Source: a virus. From it: a DNA stretch of 28,499 bases. The stretch covers positions 1 through 28,499 of IMG/VR virus record IMGVR_UViG_3300042945_001966, one strand, 5' to 3'. A program made the translations under genes and the position numbers. This document shows positions 1 through 9,315 of this stretch, piece after piece; within the stretch, counting starts at the first letter, position 1, and each line of letters starts with the position of its first letter. Under the pieces are notes generated by a model, which worked only from the letters and a program-made list of their open reading frames with translations, made no database searches and was not told where the DNA came from.

Positions 1-561
1 ACAAGAACAATCATACTTTGCTAAACCATCATAATATATTGTAATAAAATCTCCAACACCAGGTTTATTGGTATTTGTTGGGTCACATATGTCTTGAATA
101 ATTGTTATTTGATTTGACCCATCTAATGTTGACATATCAACAATATAATTGGATGTGACAACATATTTTGACCCAGTAAATGCACTATAATTAATTGTTG
201 ATGCAGTTGTATTACCTGTGAAAAATCCTCTTAGTGGGGCTCTATTATAAACAGGTTCAATAACAGAATCCATAAATGGTATACCATATGTATTAATATT
301 ATTGTCATCAACATAATATGGGTATTTAATATTTTGTTTGTTTGATTCAGGAGATCCAGCATTATTTTGACTATTAAAACTTGGTTCTAAAACAACACTA
401 TTTGATTGATTATAAGTGTTTGGTAATTCATTATATGACACTTCACTATCTCCAATTTGGAAATAGGATATATTAAAATTACCTTGTGATAATTTTAACC
501 TTCCGGTGTCAGTAATTCTAGTACTAACCAACCCTGATGTATTTTTTAATATATAACTCAT
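1..561 (-). CDS. Tail-associated structural protein, 3' end missing
   Basis: This reading frame opens at an ATG (559-561) and runs without a stop for 187 codons to the left edge, so its C-terminus lies outside the window. The N-terminus reads MSYILKNTSGLVSTRITDTG, followed by a KLSQG stretch and the phrase FQIGDSEVSYNELP. I associate that kind of opening (TR-T-GR-LS-G...IGDSEV) with virion proteins in the tail gene clusters of large phages, but this is recall and not a search. The rest is rich in Asn, Ser, Thr and Tyr, like its neighbours, with no transmembrane segment. It is the last gene of the baseplate/fibre series, 32 nt after the SprB-repeat gene, in a gap holding an inverted repeat and the recurring AT motif. 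A structural role is inferred from position and composition. Confidence 0.6.
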   Translation of the reverse strand, partial: MSYILKNTSGLVSTRITDTGRLKLSQGNFNISYFQIGDSEVSYNELPNTYNQSNSVVLEPSFNSQNNAGSPESNKQNIKYPYYVDDNNINTYGIPFMDSVIEPVYNRAPLRGFFTGNTTASTINYSAFTGSKYVVTSNYIVDMSTLDGSNQITIIQDICDPTNTNKPGVGDFITIYYDGLAKYDCSC

Positions 562-567
562 TTAATC

Positions 568-582
568 AATAAATAGTTTATT
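568..582 (-). promoter_or_regulatory. AT-only inverted repeat with AATAAACTA element
   Basis: On the minus strand the gap reads AATAAA-CTA-TTTATT, a perfect 6-bp inverted repeat with a 3-nt spacer that ends 7 nt upstream of the ATG at 561. The 9-mer AATAAACTA (574-582) recurs at 10240-10248 and 19439-19447, each time shortly before a structural gene. A late promoter or an mRNA leader element is possible. There is no GC-rich hairpin, so it is unlikely to be a terminator. Confidence 0.35.
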
Positions 583-593
583 ACTCAATTTTA

Positions 594-1913
594 TTATGAT
601 GGATTTATAATTGTAACATTACAACAATTACAATTATTTAATATAACATTTGTCATAAATAATTTAGTTGTCCCGTTAACTGAATAACAGGTAACTAAAG
701 GTGTTATTGGGTTTATAGTATTTGTAAAACTACCATTTATTATTGTTGTTGAATTAAATAATAAGGTATTCCAAGTAGTGACATTTGTATTATTATATAT
801 TGATCCAGAATTACAAGGATTAAACGTAGTACTTGTACTTAACATAGGCGATGGTGTTGCTATTGGAGAACCATTAACATTAACAGTAACTATATTATCA
901 TATAAAGCGGCGGTTGGTGAAGGTGCCACTTTAAATACACTATTATGTTTTAAATCAAAAGTAATATAAGCTCCACTAGGTAATGTTGGGTTTACAGTTA
1001 TATCAAATGAATTAGGTCCAGTTAAAGTTAATTTTAATTGATATGTTTGATTAGGAGGTGGAGCTAATAATGTAACAGTTTGTGTTGTTGTTATATTATT
1101 TGAATCTTTAACCTTAACAACATATATACCTTGTAATAGATTAGTAAATACTGGACTAGACTGATAAGTTGTTCCACCATTAATTGAATATTGGTAAGCT
1201 GGTGATCCTCCATTTGCCGTAACAATAATACTACCATTATTACCACAGGTTGGGGAATTAACATTTATAGATAAATTTATTATAACATTATTTACACAAT
1301 CTCCTTCCAATACAGTAATTATATATGACCCTAAACAATCCCCACCTAAAAATTGCCATCCCGTTAATGGAGGTGTAGATGTATTTGAATTATATATAAT
1401 ACCATTAGTCCATCCATCAACTAACCATTGGCTTGTTGTTCCTGTACTCCAATATATGTTATATAAATTATCATCAGATATCCAAGTAGGCATACCATTT
1501 AAATATCCATTAAATAAAAATTGATGTATTTCAGAATTAGCTCCAATTGTATCAATAATATTCATACATAAACCACTATAAGCAGGTAAAGTAGTTGTTG
1601 TTGTGGTACTTGTAGAAGTTGTTGTTGTCTCAGGAATTAAACTACATATTGTAGTTGCCGTAAAATCACCATAAGAATCAACCACAGTTACGGGATAATC
1701 ACCATAAGTAAGATTATCTATTGTTTGTCCATATCCACCTTGTTCCCAATTAATTTCATATGGTGGTGTACCACCACTAACCATAAGGCTAATTGACCCA
1801 TCACACGATTCTAATGTACTTGGATTTGTATTATTACATATTAACACCATTGGAAATAGAGTTAATACTTCACATTCATTTGCAGGTTTAATTGATATCG
1901 GTTTAGTTGCCAT
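594..1913 (-). CDS. SprB-repeat virion/fibre protein with poly-Thr linker
   Basis: This 439-aa protein contains two SprB-type repeats, about residues 35-92 and 218-282. The second is the clearer: PTCGNNGSIIVTANGG, then YQYSINGG, then GIYVVKVKDS, the pattern C-x-N-x-G-S-I...G-G-x-P-x-Y-x-Y...L-x-x-G-x-Y-x-V. SprB repeats are known from large gliding-motility adhesins of Bacteroidota. Between the repeats lies a Thr/Ser run (about residues 95-110, mostly Thr) that looks like a flexible or glycosylated linker. The C-terminal 150 residues are Asn/Thr-rich and end in a Cys-rich stretch (NNCNCC). There is no signal peptide. It follows the glycosyltransferase gene by 17 nt. A fibre or decoration protein that binds the host surface is the best inference; the exact virion position cannot be seen. 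Confidence 0.65.
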   Translation of the reverse strand: MATKPISIKPANECEVLTLFPMVLICNNTNPSTLESCDGSISLMVSGGTPPYEINWEQGGYGQTIDNLTYGDYPVTVVDSYGDFTATTICSLIPETTTTSTSTTTTTTLPAYSGLCMNIIDTIGANSEIHQFLFNGYLNGMPTWISDDNLYNIYWSTGTTSQWLVDGWTNGIIYNSNTSTPPLTGWQFLGGDCLGSYIITVLEGDCVNNVIINLSINVNSPTCGNNGSIIVTANGGSPAYQYSINGGTTYQSSPVFTNLLQGIYVVKVKDSNNITTTQTVTLLAPPPNQTYQLKLTLTGPNSFDITVNPTLPSGAYITFDLKHNSVFKVAPSPTAALYDNIVTVNVNGSPIATPSPMLSTSTTFNPCNSGSIYNNTNVTTWNTLLFNSTTIINGSFTNTINPITPLVTCYSVNGTTKLFMTNVILNNCNCCNVTIINPS

Positions 1914-1917
1914 TACT

Positions 1918-1939
1918 AATAAATAATCAGTTATTTATT
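1918..1939 (-). promoter_or_regulatory. 9-bp AT-only inverted repeat between glycosyltransferase and fibre gene
   Basis: The arms AATAAATAA (1918-1926) and TTATTTATT (1931-1939) are perfectly complementary around a 4-nt loop. The downstream arm overlaps the stop codon and last codons of the glycosyltransferase gene, and the element ends 4 nt before the next ATG. It could be a weak hairpin, a promoter or an operator. It lacks the GC stem and T-tract of a typical intrinsic terminator. Confidence 0.45.
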
Positions 1940-2905
1940 TTTTTCCAAAAATGACTTCATTACTTCAATATATTTAATTGTGGAACTATTTTTATCCACA
2001 TAATTAAAGAAATTATTATCATTTATTAAATCCTCAATCGGATTCCTGTTTATAAAATCTCCCTTATAAAATTTTGTAGTTTTTAAATTATCAGTTACAC
2101 CTGCCATATGTAATATTGGTTTTTCATTATAAATATCAATATCATCAGTTGCCCAAGAAAAATCAAATTCATTTGTTATTTTTGTCTTATATCCAGAATT
2201 CCACATATTCCATAATAATGACCACATTTCTGCAGTCCAAAATTGTATTTGACCAGGGTTAATTGGAAATCTTTTTTGATAATCTAACATTTGGTTATAT
2301 AATGGTGTACAATCATCATAAATCTTAGCCCATAATAGTGGATCCGTATTTTTGATTAGGTATTGACCTCCACCCGAATTTTCTTGGTTTTGTTTAATTA
2401 AATCAACATCAATTCCAATTATGTCGGCCATTTCTTGAAATAATTGTTCTTTGTTTGATGATGGGTGTTGTTTCTCATATCTATCACAACAATCTTTAAT
2501 GTAGTTGTAACCAATATACCCTATTGTATCAGATAAATAAGAAATATTATCATTTAATAATTTATCAAAATCTGGTAATCTATTGAATATTATGTCAGAA
2601 TCGTGTAAAAAAAATAACTTCCCGTTTTCGGGATATTCTTTTAGCCATTGGTAAATTAAATATGGTTTAATACTTGGTATATAAGATTTTTTATCTCTGT
2701 CGTCATCGTAGAAATGAACATTATACCCATAATCACATAATTCTAATGCTCCTTTTGATGGTTGTTGTTTTTTTTGTAAACCAAAAATAACATGGATCTG
2801 ACAAGGTTTAATTCCTTTCTCAATAAAATTATGTGTATATAATTTTACTTGCCAATGAAAATAAGGTACGTCAGGTTGTGCGGTTACAAAAAGAATATTT
2901 TCCAT
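1931..2905 (-). CDS. Putative DxD glycosyltransferase (peptidyl-Ser/Hyp glycosyltransferase-like)
   Basis: This 324-aa protein has no signal peptide or membrane segment. It begins with a short beta-strand (NILFVTAQ) followed by VPYFHWQVKLYTHNF. A hydrophobic strand carries the metal-binding triad FFLHDSDIIF (D102, S103, D104), the usual DxD that holds Mn-nucleotide-sugar. Further on come GGGQYLIKN (178-186), an aromatic W-T-A-E-M-W helix (223-228) and PILHMAG with a late His (H266), which could be the metal ligand seen in GT-A enzymes. The N-terminal FxWQ-type phrase, DxD, W-x-E-M and late His together remind me of plant/algal hydroxyproline arabinosyl- and serine galactosyltransferases; this is a remote resemblance. 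It lies between two SprB-repeat fibre genes whose Thr/Pro-rich linkers are plausible acceptors. It could instead modify sugars or host glycans. The GT-A fold is moderately sure; the substrate is inference. Confidence 0.6.
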   Translation of the reverse strand: MENILFVTAQPDVPYFHWQVKLYTHNFIEKGIKPCQIHVIFGLQKKQQPSKGALELCDYGYNVHFYDDDRDKKSYIPSIKPYLIYQWLKEYPENGKLFFLHDSDIIFNRLPDFDKLLNDNISYLSDTIGYIGYNYIKDCCDRYEKQHPSSNKEQLFQEMADIIGIDVDLIKQNQENSGGGQYLIKNTDPLLWAKIYDDCTPLYNQMLDYQKRFPINPGQIQFWTAEMWSLLWNMWNSGYKTKITNEFDFSWATDDIDIYNEKPILHMAGVTDNLKTTKFYKGDFINRNPIEDLINDNNFFNYVDKNSSTIKYIEVMKSFLEKNK

Positions 2906-2913
2906 ATATTAAA

Positions 2914-2931
2914 ATATATTATATAATATAT
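2914..2931. repeat. 18-bp perfect AT palindrome upstream of glycosyltransferase
   Basis: ATATATTATATAATATAT equals its own reverse complement and ends 8 nt before the ATG at 2905. The gap it sits in (2906-3000) is almost pure A/T and also carries TATTTAT on the minus strand (2981-2987), just past the upstream gene's stop. It is a candidate promoter/operator or a hairpin near the start codon. Chance palindromes are more likely in such AT-rich DNA. Confidence 0.4.
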
Positions 2932-3000
2932 AAAAGTGAATTTTATTTTAATAAGGTTTTGATAATGAAATTACTCCATTATAAATATTTAATTATATTT

Positions 3001-6000
3001 TTAACATGGTCCATTAAAAGTAAAAACTCCACTATTTTGTGAACCATAGTTACTATTATCTGAATAAGTCCCGTCATCTGCGAGTATAGTACAATATTCA
3101 TCTGTGTATATTGCAAACGCACCACTCAAATCACAACTAGTTGCAAGACAAGAGCTACTTATATAGTATGTCGTTAAAGAACCTACATTACAAGGTGGGG
3201 ATGGAATAAGTAGACTGTAACCCAATTGAATTTCACAACAACTAGTTAATCCTGATGTATCACATATTACTTCAGGTGAAACTATGGTAACATTTGTAGT
3301 AGCAGAATAAGAGTTATAACATACAGTTATCGGACTTCCTCCAGTTGTTCCACTTATTTGTCCGTAAGGGTAACAACATGAGTAATATGAGTATACGACG
3401 TCCTTTGGTATAGTTCCTTCATTACATTTAATTTGACTAAATTGTGTTGGTGTTGGTGTTGGAGTTGGTGTTTGAGTAGGAGTATTTGTTGGACTTTCAG
3501 TTGGTGTTAATGTTTGAGTTAATGTAGGAGTATTAGTTGGCGTCTCTGTTGGCGTTAATGTAGGTGTTTCTGTTGGCGTTTGAGTAGGTGTTGAAGTAGG
3601 GGTCTCAGTTTGAGTTAATGTTTGAGTAGGTGTCGGTGTTAATGTTTGAGTTAATGTAGGAGTATTAGTTGGCGTCTCAGTTGGCGTTAATGTAGGGGTC
3701 TCAGTTGGCGTTAATGTAGGTGTTGAAGTAGGGGTTTCAGTTGGCGTTTGAGTAGGGGTTTCAGTTGGCGTAGAAGTTAAAGTTTGAGTTAATGTTTGAG
3801 TAGGAGTATTAGTTACAGTTAACGTAGGGGTATTAGTTGGTGTTAATGTAGGAGTTTCTGTTGGTGTTTGAGTAGGTGTATTAGTTGGAGTCTCAGTTGG
3901 TGTTAACGTTTGAGTTAATGTTTGAGTAGGAGTTGGTGTTGGCGATAATCCTGGTGTTGGTGTTAATGTTTGTGTTGGCGTTAATGTTTGTGTTGGCGTT
4001 AATGTTTGTGTTACCGTTTGTGTTGGCGTTTGTGTTGGCGTTAATGTTTGTGTTGTAGTTTGTGTTGGCGTTGGTGTTGGTGTTACAATACATTGATAAC
4101 AAGAAATATTATATTCCAATTTTAAATTGATCACAATATTTGCATCAGATAGATAATAAATGGTTTCAGGTAAACACCCATCTATTTCAACACATTTATT
4201 ATATATTTTAATTTGATTAAGTGAGTAATTAATTTCAACTTTACTTATACCACTATAACTTTCTAAAGTTTCAGTAATTGCTTGACCCCACTCATAGTCA
4301 GATGGATAATCAGTTAATCCTGAAGAAACGTAGAATGATTGTTGAGTATTTTCTCCATCAACAGTAATGTCGGCAATAAAATTTGCACTAACAATAATAC
4401 ATCCAGTATCATCATATGTTAAATCACTAAAACCTTCAGCAAACATTTGTTGTATACTTCTTTTACCAAGTATTCCTGTATTTTGGAAATTATCATTACA
4501 TATATTATATGTTTGATAACTTACTTGTACATTAGTCCCATTTAAAACAACGGTTTCAGTACTTGTACATCCACTTGAATCAATTATTTCCAAACTATAT
4601 GTTCCACCACTTAATGATGTTACAGTTGTTCCAGTTTGACCATTAACATTTGGACTCCAATTATAGGTAAATGTTGGGTTGCCCTCATATATTAAGGTTG
4701 ATATTTCACCATTATTCCCGCATGTTGGTTGAGTCACAACTAAGTCAAATAATACACCATATGAATCGTTAATATATAAATCTAATGTCTGACTACAACC
4801 TGCAAGATCTGTAACTGTGGCAGTATAATTTCCAGGAGATAGATTATTAAATGTTGACATTGGGGATGGTGGAAATCCTGTAATCTGATAACTATAAGGT
4901 AATGTCCCACCACTACTTGCTAATAATTGTATTGACCCATTACTTAACCCACAAGTAGTATTTTGAGTAATAGCCGAAATTGTAAATAGTTCAGTATTAT
5001 CAATTGTAATTGTAGTTTCATATGTACATACACCATCAGTTATTACCAAATCATAATCACCTGAAGATAATGTATCAAAATCTTGTACTATATTATTAGT
5101 AGGTCCAAAAGTTGTTGTATCATTTAATGAATCTGTTAAAATATATGTGTAATATCCTGACCCAATTAAAGTAATATTTACCGATCCCGAATTATTATTA
5201 CAAATTGAATTTGTGGTATTAATACTTAATACTTGAAAACTATTAGCCGTGTTGATAGACGTTGTTCCCGATACAGTACATACTCCGGCATCTATTATGT
5301 TAAAATTGTATGTCCCCGAAAATAAACCTGTAAAAGTATACTCATTATTAAATATTATTGCGCTATCACCATTAGAACATCCAATATAATATGGCGCGGT
5401 TCCACCTGTTACAATTATGTTTATTTCACCATCATTAGTGAAACAACTTGGTGGATATGTCATAAAACCACCAATACCCAATGGGTCTACACCAGTAACA
5501 GTTATTATTTTACTTAGAGTACAACCATCATTATTTGTGACTTGTACGTTATATAAACCTGCAGTTAAACCTGTTACCGTTGTCCCAGTTTGTCCATTAA
5601 CACTTGTTAACCAATTAACTGTGTATAAACTTGGATCAGATAAACCTGTTAAAAATATTTTACCACTACCATCATTATTTATACAACTTCCATCATTTAC
5701 AACATAATAACCATAATCAAAAGGTATTGAGTTTGTTACAATACAAGACGCGGATTTACCTGTACAACCACCCCCATCATCCGCAACAACATAATAAGTT
5801 CCAGCAGAAACAGGAGGAAAAACATATTCAGTATTTGTTGAACTTCCACTTGAAATAAAATTATTATCAATATCATATAAAGCAAAAGTAGATCCCATAC
5901 CACCACCATAATAATATTCTGTTGTTGCGGTTATGCCTCCGTTATCAAAACCACAAGTAGTGTTTGTAGTTTCAATTGATACGCAGGTTCCTGGTGATAT

Positions 6001-6288
6001 ATTAAAATTTACAACCTCATAATTACTATATGTTGAGTCATATACTTGTAAAAAATAACTACCCGCACTTAAACCTGAATAATAATAGACATTATTATAT
6101 ATTATTGGTGGCCCTACATCAATTATTGTTGTTGTTAATCCAGATGTGGGTAAATTAAGGTTAGCGGTAGGACTTTCAATAACTAACCAATCAGGACTAT
6201 CACCAGTTACAGTAAAAGTTACAACACCTAACCCTTGATTTGTACAATCTCCTGTTATATTAAATTGATTTATATTTATAATACCCAT
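3001..6288 (-). CDS. Tandem SprB-repeat fibre protein with Thr/Pro repeat linker
   Basis: This 1095-aa protein has a clear mosaic build. Residues 1-100 form an N-terminal domain. About 105-585 hold at least six SprB-like repeats, each with a C-x-N-x-G-x-I/V start, a G-G/Y strand and an L-x-x-G-x-Y-x-V/L-x-I/V-x-D-x-x-G-C-T end (for example [13 protein letters not shown] and [19 protein letters not shown]). Residues 630-730 match the C-terminal domain of the upstream 1008-aa protein. Residues 736-948 are a Thr-x-Thr-Pro linker, and 949-1095 form a Cys-rich C-terminal domain with CC pairs. SprB repeats are known from Bacteroidota cell-surface gliding adhesins. The start codon overlaps the previous stop by one base (TAATG), implying translational coupling with the baseplate gene. 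Most likely it is a tail fibre or baseplate-attached adhesin; no enzyme motif is seen. Confidence 0.7.
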   Translation of the reverse strand: MGIININQFNITGDCTNQGLGVVTFTVTGDSPDWLVIESPTANLNLPTSGLTTTIIDVGPPIIYNNVYYYSGLSAGSYFLQVYDSTYSNYEVVNFNISPGTCVSIETTNTTCGFDNGGITATTEYYYGGGMGSTFALYDIDNNFISSGSSTNTEYVFPPVSAGTYYVVADDGGGCTGKSASCIVTNSIPFDYGYYVVNDGSCINNDGSGKIFLTGLSDPSLYTVNWLTSVNGQTGTTVTGLTAGLYNVQVTNNDGCTLSKIITVTGVDPLGIGGFMTYPPSCFTNDGEINIIVTGGTAPYYIGCSNGDSAIIFNNEYTFTGLFSGTYNFNIIDAGVCTVSGTTSINTANSFQVLSINTTNSICNNNSGSVNITLIGSGYYTYILTDSLNDTTTFGPTNNIVQDFDTLSSGDYDLVITDGVCTYETTITIDNTELFTISAITQNTTCGLSNGSIQLLASSGGTLPYSYQITGFPPSPMSTFNNLSPGNYTATVTDLAGCSQTLDLYINDSYGVLFDLVVTQPTCGNNGEISTLIYEGNPTFTYNWSPNVNGQTGTTVTSLSGGTYSLEIIDSSGCTSTETVVLNGTNVQVSYQTYNICNDNFQNTGILGKRSIQQMFAEGFSDLTYDDTGCIIVSANFIADITVDGENTQQSFYVSSGLTDYPSDYEWGQAITETLESYSGISKVEINYSLNQIKIYNKCVEIDGCLPETIYYLSDANIVINLKLEYNISCYQCIVTPTPTPTQTTTQTLTPTQTPTQTVTQTLTPTQTLTPTQTLTPTPGLSPTPTPTQTLTQTLTPTETPTNTPTQTPTETPTLTPTNTPTLTVTNTPTQTLTQTLTSTPTETPTQTPTETPTSTPTLTPTETPTLTPTETPTNTPTLTQTLTPTPTQTLTQTETPTSTPTQTPTETPTLTPTETPTNTPTLTQTLTPTESPTNTPTQTPTPTPTPTQFSQIKCNEGTIPKDVVYSYYSCCYPYGQISGTTGGSPITVCYNSYSATTNVTIVSPEVICDTSGLTSCCEIQLGYSLLIPSPPCNVGSLTTYYISSSCLATSCDLSGAFAIYTDEYCTILADDGTYSDNSNYGSQNSGVFTFNGPC
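3445..4083 (-). repeat. Degenerate 6/12-nt minisatellite encoding Thr-x-Thr-Pro linker
   Basis: About 640 nt of short tandem units encode residues 736-948 of the fibre protein. Nearly every second residue is Thr and about every fourth is Pro, with Gln, Leu, Glu or Asn between. A larger unit is duplicated inside it: the block encoding [19 protein letters not shown] occurs twice (near 3500-3560 and 3630-3690). Units vary at third positions, so the array is not freshly expanded. Length change by slippage or recombination would stay in frame in 6-nt steps. Confidence 0.9.
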
Positions 6289-9200
6289 TATTGATTACAT
6301 ATTATTTGAAAATTTATCCCAACATTTAATTCCAAATTACTTTGGTTACTAAATAATTCACAAGTATTACAAGTATTATTATATATAGTAACGATATTTG
6401 TTGTTTCGTCAATATTATATGATAAACCTTCATTAATCATTTGTGGTAGTGAATCATAAAGGGCGTTTAACCAATTCACTTGAGTTGGGAAACTTGTTCC
6501 ACTAACGGCATATCCATTACCATCAAAGAACTTGTAATCCACAATTTGAATACCATTTAATCTTACATCAACATACCATTCAGATGCTATACTATTAATT
6601 AAACAATCATTATTTAAATCATAACCATTATCATTTAAATATGTTGTTAAAACATCCCCTAAAACAACCCCAAATGAATTAACATTTGGACTAGATCCCC
6701 AAGGATAAATAGGACATTCAATAGCTTGTCTTGGGCAATCAACAGGTATTAATTGTCCGATAGCATAACAAGGTTTACATGGAACAAGAACAAGTTGACA
6801 ACCCATTTGTCTTCTCCATACAAACTTTTGTCTATGGAAAATTGAGTTTTCTAATTTGGTACCTGTATTCCATATTGTGGTTGCAGGAACCATTTGTTCA
6901 ATTAATTTTATCCAATAAGTACCCAAACCATTAACATAATCAATCATTGTTTGATATGTAAAATTATCGTTAGGGACATTAATTGCCTGACCTGATTCTA
7001 AGTATTTCCAATAGATAGATTGAAGGGTTGGGTACCCACCTGTCTTACCATCGGTAATAAATTGTCTATTTCTAACATTAATTGTATTATGCCAAAAAGT
7101 TTGAGCAAATTCAAAAAATGTTTTTTCTTTTGGTTTTGGGCTGATTACCGTCCAATCAATTCCACCCCTTTGCGGGTATGGAGTATTTGGTGTTGGATTA
7201 CAACGTGTTGGTTCAACATAGTTTAACCCTTGATTAGGTATTGGGTAATTATATTGTCTTGACATAGTCCACACATCATAAACCAACCCTTGAGCCGGAT
7301 TCATAAATATGTCAACATTCTTAACATTTATAACTAATTTATCACTATTAACAGGATAATATGCGTTGAAGTTTCCATCAAAATTAGTTCTTAAACCAGT
7401 TTGAGTATCTGTCCAACTTTTCTTATTATCAACTATTCTACGTAATTTATAACCCAAATTCATATAAGGGAAAGTTCTATATCTTTGTAGATATTCTTCA
7501 CCATAGTTAAATGGTAATAATGTCGTTTGGTAATTAGGGTTAGCACCTGTAAAAACACTATTCGTAGTATCTACTTGTTCCGGCATCCTATGTTGTGGTG
7601 TAGATTCAAACCAACCTCCTCCAATTTGGAAGTAGTAAGAATCACTTGTTGTTGGCATCATTGGATAACCAAACTCATCTATTGGATAATCTTCAGGGTA
7701 AACATTTACATCACTTATAATACTTGTTGTTGTAAATCCTGTAAATTGTTGCCCATGTATTGAGTATACATCCGTTGTATCTAAAACAGGTAATTGTTGA
7801 GTATATGTTCCCCCTGATAATTGAGCGTATTGACCATTAAACTCCTCAATATTTATTTTTTGATCCGCAATGTAGATATATTCATTAAATTCAATTAAAG
7901 CTTCTGGAGCTCCAATTAATCTTAATAATATTTCAATAGATTTTCTTGTACCTTTAGATTTAAAAAGGTATGCCGAATTTAAAACTAAGTTTCTATAATA
8001 TTGGTAGTTAAGTTCCTCAGGTGTCATACCAACCGACAAACCACTAAAATTATTACTTCCAGGGCTAAATACAGAATCTAACAATTGATCATTTGTAATT
8101 GGTGAGATATTTGGATCCCACCCTAATGTCATCGCTAAATTTTTTAACAACTGAGACGGTATATCATTTTTGATATTGTAATTAACATTATTCATGTTTG
8201 ATAATGCCGATATAAACTTTTTTGTTTCATCAAAACTCCTACCATATATCTGTAATACTTTCTCTATTTTTTGATCAGGAGTATCAAATTCTTTAATAGC
8301 ACCTGTTGTTAAAAAACGTGATATTAAATTAGTACGATATAAATCTAAGTTAGCGGCAAATTCATTTAAAGTAGTAAGATAGTTATCAAACGCTAATGAT
8401 GATATATCTAAATTCCATTGACCATTTTTAGGAAATGTGATTGCTTGGGTTGTTAAATAAATTGTTCCATCTTCATTTTCTTTTGGAACTGTAAATGTTG
8501 ATGTATATATCGGAGTAATAGACCTGTTTAACAAAAATTGTTCAACCTCATCCATTGCCTCATTGAATGTTTTATTGACGTATATATCGTTAGGTCTAAT
8601 AACTAACGAATCATAAGATATAGAATTACCTGAGAATGGGTTACCTTTAACAACAAAACTTAATGTAGTGGATGTATTATTAGAAGGACTATAGAATATA
8701 AAAGGATATTCACCTCCATTTATAAACAATGAATATTTTGGGTAATTTACCGTAAAATTCCTTAAAGATGAAACTTCAATTTCAAGTAGTTCAAAGTTTC
8801 TATTGGCATTTGAACTATAATCAATATCAAATGGGTTTCTTAAAGAACTTATATAGACATCAAATGTTGTTTCATCCTCAACCGAATCATACAGAATGTT
8901 TGTTGCAGTTTCACTTGTACTATAATTTGGTAAAACTGATGTAATTTCTAATGCACCAGGAAAGAAATTAATAATATGTAAAATAGAAGTAGAGATTCTT
9001 TTAACTAAAGAACCATATAATGTAAAGTTAGTAACTTGAGATAAATCAAAATTAGGATAAACTTTAAAGTTATTCGCTTGTATTACTCTTGATTCGGTAA
9101 CACTTTCAATATTTAACGTATCTAAAGATATAGGTTCTGAAAATGACCCTATTGAAAAGTTTCTATTTTGTTTTTCGGTAATTGATGTGGTAAATTCAAA

Positions 9201-9314
9201 ATTTGCTTGTGTAAACCCTCCCCCATCAACAAGTTGTAAACCAACTAAGTTGTCAGAAAATGTCCCTTGACCGCTTGGAGACTGAGGTGGACACGTATAT
9301 TTTTTTACCGCCAT
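6288..9314 (-). CDS. Baseplate wedge protein, gp7 / tail-protein-I-like core
   Basis: This 1008-aa protein is near the length of T4 gp7 (1032 aa). The middle (about 310-470) has the helical pattern of P2-gpI/Afp12-type tail proteins: [12 protein letters not shown], then [13 protein letters not shown], then [17 protein letters not shown] and [14 protein letters not shown]. The phrase LFKSKGT-x-x-S-I-E-x-L-L-x-L-x-G is typical of that family. N-terminal residues 1-300 are beta-rich. Residues 837-867 hold a Cys cluster (C839, C846, C849, C860, C867) that could bind metal or form disulfides. The last 105 residues resemble residues 630-730 of the next protein. It starts 1 nt after the stop of the 301-aa gene and overlaps the fibre gene by 1 nt. 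The gp7/gpI role is inferred from core, length and its place in a gp25-gp6 cluster. Confidence 0.6.
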   Translation of the reverse strand: MAVKKYTCPPQSPSGQGTFSDNLVGLQLVDGGGFTQANFEFTTSITEKQNRNFSIGSFSEPISLDTLNIESVTESRVIQANNFKVYPNFDLSQVTNFTLYGSLVKRISTSILHIINFFPGALEITSVLPNYSTSETATNILYDSVEDETTFDVYISSLRNPFDIDYSSNANRNFELLEIEVSSLRNFTVNYPKYSLFINGGEYPFIFYSPSNNTSTTLSFVVKGNPFSGNSISYDSLVIRPNDIYVNKTFNEAMDEVEQFLLNRSITPIYTSTFTVPKENEDGTIYLTTQAITFPKNGQWNLDISSLAFDNYLTTLNEFAANLDLYRTNLISRFLTTGAIKEFDTPDQKIEKVLQIYGRSFDETKKFISALSNMNNVNYNIKNDIPSQLLKNLAMTLGWDPNISPITNDQLLDSVFSPGSNNFSGLSVGMTPEELNYQYYRNLVLNSAYLFKSKGTRKSIEILLRLIGAPEALIEFNEYIYIADQKINIEEFNGQYAQLSGGTYTQQLPVLDTTDVYSIHGQQFTGFTTTSIISDVNVYPEDYPIDEFGYPMMPTTSDSYYFQIGGGWFESTPQHRMPEQVDTTNSVFTGANPNYQTTLLPFNYGEEYLQRYRTFPYMNLGYKLRRIVDNKKSWTDTQTGLRTNFDGNFNAYYPVNSDKLVINVKNVDIFMNPAQGLVYDVWTMSRQYNYPIPNQGLNYVEPTRCNPTPNTPYPQRGGIDWTVISPKPKEKTFFEFAQTFWHNTINVRNRQFITDGKTGGYPTLQSIYWKYLESGQAINVPNDNFTYQTMIDYVNGLGTYWIKLIEQMVPATTIWNTGTKLENSIFHRQKFVWRRQMGCQLVLVPCKPCYAIGQLIPVDCPRQAIECPIYPWGSSPNVNSFGVVLGDVLTTYLNDNGYDLNNDCLINSIASEWYVDVRLNGIQIVDYKFFDGNGYAVSGTSFPTQVNWLNALYDSLPQMINEGLSYNIDETTNIVTIYNNTCNTCELFSNQSNLELNVGINFQIICNQ

Positions 9315-9315
9315 T

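Noticed and set aside
594-1913. Fibre gene as a target of a diversity-generating retroelement
   Set aside because: No reverse transcriptase and no near-duplicate template repeat are visible in the window.
3445-4083. Regular short repeats resembling a CRISPR or noncoding satellite
   Set aside because: Units are 6-12 nt, lack spacers, and stay in one open frame encoding Thr/Pro residues within a long protein.
5417-5858. Plus-strand open frames opposite the fibre gene, and others such as 7020-7226, 7527-7763 and 18942-19208
   Set aside because: They lie wholly within well-supported minus-strand genes, have no recognisable motifs, and no plus-strand gene is otherwise seen.
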